From NCBI GenBank assembly GCA_903930435.1, contig CAIYYN010000065.1, positions 1-64,000 of the forward strand: a DNA stretch of 64,000 nucleotides, read 5' to 3'. The stretch is from an uncultured Hyphomicrobiales bacterium. Lineage in GTDB: Bacteria; Pseudomonadota; Alphaproteobacteria; Rhizobiales; Ancalomicrobiaceae. The position numbers and the translations under genes are program-made. Positions 10,035 through 17,900 of this stretch are shown here, one piece after another. Within the stretch, counting starts at the first letter, position 1; the number at the start of each line of letters is the position of its first letter. The notes beneath the pieces were generated by a model. The model was not told where the DNA came from, searched no databases, and saw only the letters and a program-made list of their open reading frames with translations.

Positions 10035-10496
10035 TCGAGCCTCGAACCGGATGTGCTCGCTATCGGGTACCTTCCGACAAGCACGGGTCAGTCTTTTATC
10101 CGCGAACATGCGGAACGATGAGAGAAATCAGCGCATCGGCGGCAAACCGCGAACAAACTTCCAACGCTGGAAATAGAGAAGGGATGTCGGTTTGACCAGA
10201 CCAGGAAGTGCCGTCTCGATCTCTTCGACACAGGCCGTTGTCTACGACATTGATTTGACGCTTGTACGACTTGATATGTTGAAAACCAATGACGTCAATT
10301 GTTGGACAGGTGGCAATCAATCAATGCAATCAACTCGCACGCGGGCGCGCTGAGCCTATTCTTGAAATTGAGCTGCAGCAGTCGCCACTCCAAGGTAAGA
10401 GGCAGCCGGCGTCACGACTTGTCAGCCTGCACGTTGTCTTTGCGTTCTACACCGTCAGTCCGGCAGACTCACGCAGCTGACCACAGCCGAATCCCG
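10035..10496. other. Intergenic region upstream of the RibD-C gene
   Basis: About 460 bp between the uxuA stop and the RibD-C start, both genes on the minus strand. It presumably holds the promoter of the RibD-C gene. I find no convincing gene, hairpin or operator here. Confidence 0.5.
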
Positions 10497-11699
10497 TCAG
10501 CCGCGCGTCGCCGCATAGGACAAGGCGGCTTCGATCCCCCGAATTTCCGCCAAGCCTTTCATCCGGCCAATGCAGGAATAGCCCGGATTGACCGTCTTGC
10601 CGAGATCATCCAGCATCTGATGGCCATGATCAGGCCGGAACGGGATCAACTCATCGCCCGCGACCGCGCGGCGCCGCTCTTCGCTCAGCAAGGCGTCGAC
10701 GACGGCGACCATGTTCGAGCCGCCCTGCAGATGCTCTGCCTCGTGGAATGTCCGCGAGCCCGATAGTTCACGCGACGTGTCGCGCAGATGGGCGAAGTGA
10801 ATTCGGTCCGCATAACGGCACGCCAGACCGGGCACATCATTGTCAGGTCTGACACCCAGACTGCCAACGCAGAACGTGATCCCGTTTGAGCGCGACGGCA
10901 CCGTAGCAAATAACTCGTCAAAGTCGGCCATGATCGAGTTGCAGCGCGGCAAGCCGAAGAGATCAAACGGCGGATCATCCGGATGGATCGCGAGCTTCAC
11001 ACCGAGCTGGTCGGCAACCGGCACAACGCGCTCCAGAAACCGGATCAGATTTGCGCGAAGCAGTTTGCGATCAATGGTGCGATAGAGGTCAAGGGCAGCA
11101 CGAAACGTCTCGAGTGTGTGCGTTCCGGTCATGCCACCTGGCAGACCTGCGATGATATTGGCCGTCAATTGTGCCCGCGCAGCCGGTGACATGTCAGCAA
11201 AAAGTGCCGCTGCGCGTGTCCGGGTGCTGCTGTCCCAATCGACCTCGGCACCCTCTCGCTGCAAGATGAAGAGATCAAATGCCGCAATTGCATCGGCATC
11301 AAACCGCAAGGCTTTGGCACCAGAAGGCAATTGCCAGCCAAGGTCGCTTCTGGTCCAATCGAGCACGGGCATGAAATTATAGCAGATGACCCGGATATCG
11401 TTCGCAGCCAGCGCTTCCAATGAGGCAATCCAAGCGTCTACATACCGCTCGTGGCCCGGAGCGGCGCGTTTGACGTCGTCGTGTACGGGGATGGACTCAA
11501 CCACGGTCCATTTGAGTGGTTTAAGGCTTGATGGCGTGGTCTCGATCAAAGCCTTGCGTTCGGCTACGGCCTCCGGGGTCCAAGGGATCCCCGCAGGCAC
11601 ATCATGGAGAGCCGTCACGATCTCATCGGCACCGACCTGCCGAATGTCGTCCAGCTTCACGGGATCATTCGGGCCAAACCAACGCCAGGCTGCACGCAT
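10497..11699 (-). CDS. uxuA: Mannonate dehydratase
   Basis: Dehydrates D-mannonate to 2-keto-3-deoxygluconate in hexuronate (glucuronate) breakdown, a cytoplasmic metal-dependent TIM-barrel enzyme. The 400-residue protein begins with RAAWRWFGPNDPV and carries the family blocks AIHPDDPP, FCVGSLGVR and HFAHLRD, and ends with PDHGHQMLDD plus PGYSCIGR, all typical of UxuA. The start lies 35 bp after the pccA stop on the same strand, so the two may be cotranscribed although they share no pathway. No fructuronate reductase, KDG kinase or uronate isomerase is in the window, so the rest of the pathway must be elsewhere. Confidence 0.93.
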   Translation of the reverse strand: MRAAWRWFGPNDPVKLDDIRQVGADEIVTALHDVPAGIPWTPEAVAERKALIETTPSSLKPLKWTVVESIPVHDDVKRAAPGHERYVDAWIASLEALAANDIRVICYNFMPVLDWTRSDLGWQLPSGAKALRFDADAIAAFDLFILQREGAEVDWDSSTRTRAAALFADMSPAARAQLTANIIAGLPGGMTGTHTLETFRAALDLYRTIDRKLLRANLIRFLERVVPVADQLGVKLAIHPDDPPFDLFGLPRCNSIMADFDELFATVPSRSNGITFCVGSLGVRPDNDVPGLACRYADRIHFAHLRDTSRELSGSRTFHEAEHLQGGSNMVAVVDALLSEERRRAVAGDELIPFRPDHGHQMLDDLGKTVNPGYSCIGRMKGLAEIRGIEAALSYAATRG

Positions 11700-11734
11700 C
11701 GGACTGTCTTTCGGGTCAGGTTGAAGAATCGGTC

Positions 11735-13750
11735 TCAGGCAAATTCCATGATGACGGCATCCACCGCCATGCTGTCTCCGGGTTTGCCTTTGATTGTCTT
11801 CACCGTCAAGTCGCGTTCTGCGCGCAGCACGTTCTGCATCTTCATGGCTTCGACGATTGCCAGCATCTCGCCCGCCTTGACCTGCTGGCCTTCGACCACA
11901 TCGATCGAGACGATCAATCCGGGCATCGGGCAGAGCAGAAAGCGCGATGTGTCCGGCGGCGCCTTCTCTGGCATCAATTGATCGAGCTTGGCGATGCGCG
12001 GCGACATGACCTGCGCCTTCACGGAGATCCCGCGATAGCGCAATTCGGAGCCGTTCGGAATCGGACGCACCTGAACAGTCAGCGCCGAACCGCCGATTTC
12101 ACCCGACCACAGGAGATCGCCGGGAACCCAGCGCGATGAAATCGTCACCGGCTCGGCGGCATCCCCAATGACGACATCAAGCTCAAGCGGAATATCAGCA
12201 AAACCCTCATCGACTGTGACCGGGATGTAATCCTTGTCCAGCTTGACGACCCAATCCCTGGCCAACGTAGCCGTCGACGGACGCAGGCGCCCCGGCAAGG
12301 CGTCGAGGCGGCTCTGGCGGACGACCTCCATCGCCAGCGCGGCAGCAGCCAGCAACGGCTTCGCCTCGGCATCCACCTCGCTCGTCAGGAAGCCATCCGG
12401 ATATTCTTCCTTGATGAAACCCGTTGACAGCCTCCCCTCGCGCCAGCGCTCGGAAGCATGCAGCGAGGTCAGGAACGGGATATTGTGCTGGATGCCATCG
12501 ATGATGAAAGCATCCAGCGCCGCAGATTGGGCTTCAATCGCCTCCAGCCGCGTCGGGGCATGTGTCACCAGCTTGGCGATCATCGGATCGTAATACATCG
12601 AGATTTCCGAGCCCTCGACGACACCCGTGTCATTGCGAACGGTGATCTCGCCATCGAAGCCCTCTTCCGGGGGGCGATACCGCACCAGGCGACCAATCGA
12701 CGGCAGGAAATTCCGGAAGGGGTCTTCGGCATAGATCCGGCTCTCGACCGCCCAGCCATCGAGCTTTACATCCGCCTGCCGGATCGCCAGCTTCTCGCCA
12801 TAGGCGACCCGGATCATCTGCTCGACGAGATCAATGCCTGTGATGAGTTCCGTCACTGGATGCTCGACCTGCAGACGCGTGTTCATTTCAAGGAAGAAGA
12901 ACGACTTGTCCTGACCGGCGACAAATTCCACGGTGCCTGCGCTGTCGTAGCCAACTGCCCGCGCCAGCGCACAGGCCTGCTCGCCCATCGCGCGTCGTGT
13001 GGCTTCATCGAGCAGCGGCGACGGTGCCTCTTCAATGACCTTCTGGTTTCGGCGCTGGATCGAGCATTCACGCTCGCCGAGGTAAATGACGTTGCCGTGT
13101 TTATCGCCAAGCACCTGAATTTCGATGTGGCGCGGATCAACGATGAATTTTTCGACGAACACCCGATCGTCGCCGAATGAAGCCGCTGCTTCCGCCTTTG
13201 ACAGCGAATAGCCCTCACGTGCCTCGGCATCAGACCAGGCGATGCGCATGCCCTTGCCGCCGCCGCCCGCTGACGCCTTGATCATGACGGGGTAGCCGAT
13301 CTCGCCCGCGATCCGAACGGCATGCTCGGCGTCCTCGATCACGCCCAGATAGCCGGGCACGGTCGACACATTGGCGGCATTGGCGAACTTCTTTGATTCG
13401 ATCTTGTCGCCCATGGCATCGATTGCGCCAGGGTTCGGGCCGATGAAAACGATTCCTTTTTCAGCTAGCGCCTTTGGAAAGGCCGAGCGCTCAGACAGAA
13501 ATCCGTAACCCGGATGCACGGCCTCGGCACCGGTCTTGAGGCAAGCGTCGACAATCTTGTCTATAACGAGATAGCTCTCTGCCGCGATCGCAGGCCCGAT
13601 GTGAACCGCTTCGTCGGCCATCTCGACGTGCACGGCGTCACGATCTGCGTCGGAATAAACCGCTACCGTCTTGATGCCCATGCGCCTGGCCGTCTTGATG
13701 ACACGGCAGGCAATCTCGCCGCGATTTGCAATGAGGATCTTCTTGAACAT
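11735..13750 (-). CDS. pccA: Acetyl/propionyl-CoA carboxylase alpha subunit
   Basis: Biotin carboxylase plus biotin carrier chain of an acyl-CoA carboxylase, most likely propionyl-CoA carboxylase (to methylmalonyl-CoA). It opens with FKKILIANRGEIACRV, has the ATP-grasp glycine loop SAGGGGKGMR, the EMNTRLQVEHPVTE motif, a BT-type linker, and a C-terminal biotinyl domain with the lysine in EAMKMQN. Length 671 is typical of PccA rather than the shorter AccC. The carboxyltransferase subunit pccB and methylmalonyl-CoA mutase are not nearby. Methylcrotonyl- or geranyl-CoA carboxylase are less likely alternatives. Confidence 0.9.
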   Translation of the reverse strand: MFKKILIANRGEIACRVIKTARRMGIKTVAVYSDADRDAVHVEMADEAVHIGPAIAAESYLVIDKIVDACLKTGAEAVHPGYGFLSERSAFPKALAEKGIVFIGPNPGAIDAMGDKIESKKFANAANVSTVPGYLGVIEDAEHAVRIAGEIGYPVMIKASAGGGGKGMRIAWSDAEAREGYSLSKAEAAASFGDDRVFVEKFIVDPRHIEIQVLGDKHGNVIYLGERECSIQRRNQKVIEEAPSPLLDEATRRAMGEQACALARAVGYDSAGTVEFVAGQDKSFFFLEMNTRLQVEHPVTELITGIDLVEQMIRVAYGEKLAIRQADVKLDGWAVESRIYAEDPFRNFLPSIGRLVRYRPPEEGFDGEITVRNDTGVVEGSEISMYYDPMIAKLVTHAPTRLEAIEAQSAALDAFIIDGIQHNIPFLTSLHASERWREGRLSTGFIKEEYPDGFLTSEVDAEAKPLLAAAALAMEVVRQSRLDALPGRLRPSTATLARDWVVKLDKDYIPVTVDEGFADIPLELDVVIGDAAEPVTISSRWVPGDLLWSGEIGGSALTVQVRPIPNGSELRYRGISVKAQVMSPRIAKLDQLMPEKAPPDTSRFLLCPMPGLIVSIDVVEGQQVKAGEMLAIVEAMKMQNVLRAERDLTVKTIKGKPGDSMAVDAVIMEFA

Positions 13751-14101
13751 ATTGACGACCTGCGTTCCCTAGCCTTCGAGCCTACCCGCTTTCGTTTTAG
13801 GCTTTTCATGACGGGCAAGCAATGTCGCCAAAGGGCTATGGTCTCCCCACGCCACGCGGAACAAAGGCGTCTCCAGTCCAATTGGTTTCCGTCGCGAACC
13901 GAGGTCCTGTCACCCGTCCATCCACCCGGATAGACGACTGGCGGATCACGCGAACAGCGAGCCCTCTCACCTCTCCTGACGCTAAAAACCCTGTCGATTC
14001 AGATATTCTATTCGGCCCCTCTCGCATCCAGCTTCCGCATGCGTTATCCATGGAGCTTGGGCTCAGGTCGGGCAGAAATGTAATTGCTTGGGATTCTAGG
14101 T
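13751..14101. other. Divergent intergenic region pccA/uppP
   Basis: About 350 bp between two divergent genes, presumably holding both promoters. No repeat, RNA gene or small protein with a ribosome site is apparent. Confidence 0.5.
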
Positions 14102-14974
14102 ATGGCCGGAACATGCACTGAAGGCATCGATACAGGTTTTGTGGCACTTGGGTACGCCAAGGTTGCCGCCCTCGGTATCATTCAGGGGTTGTCAGAGCTT
14201 CTCCCGATTTCCTCGACGGCGCATATGCGCATCGTGCCCGCCTTGCTTGGATGGCCAGATCCTGGTTCGGCTTTTTCTGCGGCCATGCAAATGGCTGCGC
14301 TGTTTGCGGTCGTCAGCTATTTCTGGGGCGATGTCGCCGAGTTATCTGGCGGAACCCTCGTCGCACTCTGGCGGCGGGATTTCCGCTCTCCCTACCTGCG
14401 CATGACCGTTGGCATCGTTCTCGGCTCCATACCGATCGTGCTGGCCGGGTTACTCTTGGCGAAACGTCTCAACACCTGCGATTCGCCCCTGCGGTCGCTA
14501 TGGGTCATCGGCGGATCATGCGTTGTCATGGCTGTCCTGTTGGCCTGGGCCGAACTGACGGCGCGCCACGAGCGCAACATCACGGAGGTGCGCCTTCGCG
14601 ACGCGATTTTTGTCGGCATTGCACAAATGGGCGCACTCATACCTGGCGTGTCCCGTTCAGGTTCGACGCTGACGATGGCCCTCGGTCTTGGATTTCAGCG
14701 CGACGAAGCAGCCCGCTATTCCTTCCTTCTCGGCATTCCAGCCATCATCGGTGCTGGAGGCAAGGAGATTTACGAACTCTACAAGGCTCATATCCCGGTC
14801 GAGGCCTGGAGCGTGCTGTCGATTGGCCTGTTTACTGCGGCCCTTTCGTCATTCGTGGCAATCTGGACGCTGATGCGGGTGCTTGAACGGTTTTCGGCTT
14901 GGCCTTTCGTGATCTATCGCTTTGCGATGGGCGCTTATCTGCTCTACGCCGTCTACAATCACATCCTATCTTGA
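14102..14974 (+). CDS. uppP: Undecaprenyl-diphosphatase
   Basis: Recycles undecaprenyl diphosphate to the monophosphate lipid carrier for peptidoglycan and other envelope glycans; an integral inner-membrane enzyme. The two family signatures are present: IIQGLSELLPISSTAH (catalytic glutamate and serine/histidine cluster) near the N-terminus and PGVSRSGST in the second half, in a protein of about eight membrane helices and 290 residues. The ATG at 14102 is my choice; an in-frame TTG at 14084 is also possible because no strong ribosome site marks either. It converges with the large helicase gene, with only eight bases between the stops. Confidence 0.9.
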   Translation: MAGTCTEGIDTGFVALGYAKVAALGIIQGLSELLPISSTAHMRIVPALLGWPDPGSAFSAAMQMAALFAVVSYFWGDVAELSGGTLVALWRRDFRSPYLRMTVGIVLGSIPIVLAGLLLAKRLNTCDSPLRSLWVIGGSCVVMAVLLAWAELTARHERNITEVRLRDAIFVGIAQMGALIPGVSRSGSTLTMALGLGFQRDEAARYSFLLGIPAIIGAGGKEIYELYKAHIPVEAWSVLSIGLFTAALSSFVAIWTLMRVLERFSAWPFVIYRFAMGAYLLYAVYNHILS

Positions 14975-14982
14975 TGCCACGA

Positions 14983-17900
14983 TCACCCGAGACGCGCGAT
15001 GACCTTGCAGATGGATCCGAGAAAGCGCAGTTCCGCCGGATCGGTCGCGAGCCTCAGATAAGCCGGGACTTTCTCTGCCCATTCTGACGGTTCCACAACG
15101 CGTTCATTCACAAGCGTCTCGATCATGCTCGGGCGCAAGATCGAGCGTTGCCGGTCAGCGCCGGGTCGAGCCGGGTAGATTTCAGCTTCCCGGAACATGG
15201 CAAGCGCCGCCTTCAGTTTGTCGATATCCCAGATCTCTTCATGCTCGACTGCATTAACTGGCCAGCCCATATCGACCTGATAGGGCGTTTCAGCTTCCTG
15301 GAATCCGCCAATCTCTTCCTCTGGCGTCACCGTGACGGGGAAATTGCCTTCGTTTTGCGAAATTTCGCGGGCCGGGTCATCAACGAACCTGACTGCCTCA
15401 TCTGGCGGAACGGTCATCGGAGGCAAGCTATCCAGATCCAATTCCAATTGTTCAGTCGACGCCGTCACCCCTTCTTGTCCCGTAGCGACGTGGGCGAGAT
15501 ACCTCTGACCGTCTTCCCAAGGGGCAGTTTGTCCAAAGCGATAACCCATGCCGGTACGAGTCGGGAGAACGCGCAGAAGATCCAGTCGCCGGACAAGGCG
15601 ACGTGTCTCCTCGTCCGGGTTGGCAAACCAGTCGGTAGACCAGACCCGGATCAGTTCCCAACCAAGCCCATGCAGGACCTCCTCTCGCAAGCGATCCCTG
15701 TCGCGAGCGGATGTTGACGAATGATAGGTGGCGCCATCACACTCGATACCAGCGAGGAACGAGTTGGGGCGATCCGGATGATAGACTGCCAGATCAATCC
15801 GATAGCCGGACACGCCGACTTGCAGCGCGACTTTGAAACCGGCCGCCGTCAACCGATCGGCAACTTCCCGTTCAAAGTCGCTATCCGGTTCCTCAGATGT
15901 TGATGCGGCAGCTGTCCGCCCCCGGTCCTCGACGTAGTGCAAGAACCGCTTCAGGACCTGCACGCCCGCCGGACTTGCTTCACTCGTTCGAATATCGGTC
16001 GATCCAAGCGAGGCAAACAATCCGATGCCCAGCCTTGCCCGCGTGATCAGCACATTCAGTCGCCGGGCACCGTGACGACCAGCCAGTGGACCGAAGTTCT
16101 GGGCAATGGTGCCCGTGTCGGGTGCCGGGCCACGCACCAGCGAGATCATCACATAATCGCGCTCATCACCCTGAATCATCTCGATATTCTTGACGAAAAA
16201 GGGTTCCCCCGCTTGCTCCAGACGCTCCAGGTACTGTGCCACCAGTTCGTCACCGGTGGCTATGCGTCGGACTTCCTCGCGGATCAGGTCCCGCTGCTCG
16301 ATGTTGAGTGTGGCGATACCAAGCGAGGGCGGGTGTTCGCTCAGCGCAAATTCACGCATGAACCGAATGGCTTCTTCTGCCACGCGAACAGCTTCGTCGG
16401 GATTGCGGCGATTCCGGTAGGTTCCGTTGACCCGAACAAGATCGATTGAAAATGACTCAAGCCGACAGTTCGGAAACGTGATCAGATTATCCCGATAAAA
16501 CTCCCGATTTGAGAAGGCGATCAGGCTTTCACACCGACTGCGATAGTGCCACTTGAGTCTTCGCACGGTCGAGAAACTGCGGGCACAGACGTCAAGAATC
16601 GATTCCGCGTCGAGTTCATCCTCATCCACAAGCGCGGGATTATCGGCGACTTCCGCCCGTCTGAAAAAATCCGTCGGCGGAAGCTGCCGTGAATCACCGA
16701 CAACGACGACCTGGCGAGCGCGCAAAAGTCCTCCCAAGGCATCTTCGGGCCGCATCTGGGACGCTTCATCAATCACCAGAAGATCAAAGGTCACCCCGGT
16801 CGGAACAAATTTCGCCAGGGAGATGGGTGAAGCCATGACACAGGGCGTCATTGCCTGGATTGATCGCCCGGCTCGCATGAAAAGCGAGCGAATTGGCAGA
16901 TGGCGGCCAGATTTCGCGAATTCATTGTTGAGCAGGGACAGTTCAGTCCACGTCGCTTTCGGCCCGAAATTGTTGCCCGGTACCGGCTTCAGCTCTGGCC
17001 GGGAGATCAGGCTAGCACGGATATCTTCACGAGCTACGGCAAAGCGCTTGCGATCACGGTCGGCAAAAATCTTGCGCCGAACATCCATTTCGATCCCGGA
17101 GGCTTGAGCCAGTTGCGGCACCCGGCTCGCTTGATCCGCGCGACTTCTGGCAATCACCGTTGCTAAGAGCTGCGGCAGTTCTGCCGGGGATACCTGCAAT
17201 CGCTCCGCTACGTCCAGAAACGCTCCAAGCCCCTCAGCGGCCAGGTCCAGTTTCAAACGTCGCAAGACAAGGTAATCCCCTATCTGGCCGTGATGGGCAA
17301 TCAAGCCGTCAATTTGCGCCAACAGTTCCGAGGGGTCTCCGTCGTTCAAATGGAAGGACCCAAAATCCTGCTCGGCCAGCGCCGAATGTTGGGCGAGCCG
17401 TTCGAGAACGCCTGCAGCCCGCTTGACGATATGGCCAAGCCTGTTCCGCTCATCGAACGCATCTCCGCCACTGAGGGCAGCGATGGCGGCTTCAGGCAAA
17501 CCGCTGGCACGGAGTTCCTGGAGCCAGTCCACCGCAGCAAGCGCTTCAAGCGGATCGCCGCCATCGAGCAAATGACCGATCAAGGGCCAATCCGCATGTT
17601 CGAGCAGCGTTTCATTGAGCTGGTTCAGTTGTTCTCGACAGGTGTGATAGTCGGCAATGACTGAAAGCGGCCGCTCAAGGCTCATCAGAACGGCATCGCC
17701 TGTAAAATCTTCGAGGGTCGCAGCAGCGCGGATTTCCGCTTCAATAGCCGGGATGGCAGATCCGAGTGTTGCATCCTTCAAGCGCGCATGAACTGCACTC
17801 GGTACTGCGAGAAACCGCTCGGCATTCGCGGACAGTCCTGCGAGGACCTTGCTCTCATCAATGGACAGACCCAAGACAGAATCGAGGATCGCGCCAGCGT

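Noticed and set aside
13836-14147. Minus-strand 103-codon frame in the pccA/uppP gap
   Set aside because: No ribosome site, no recognisable family, and it runs into the start of uppP on the other strand.
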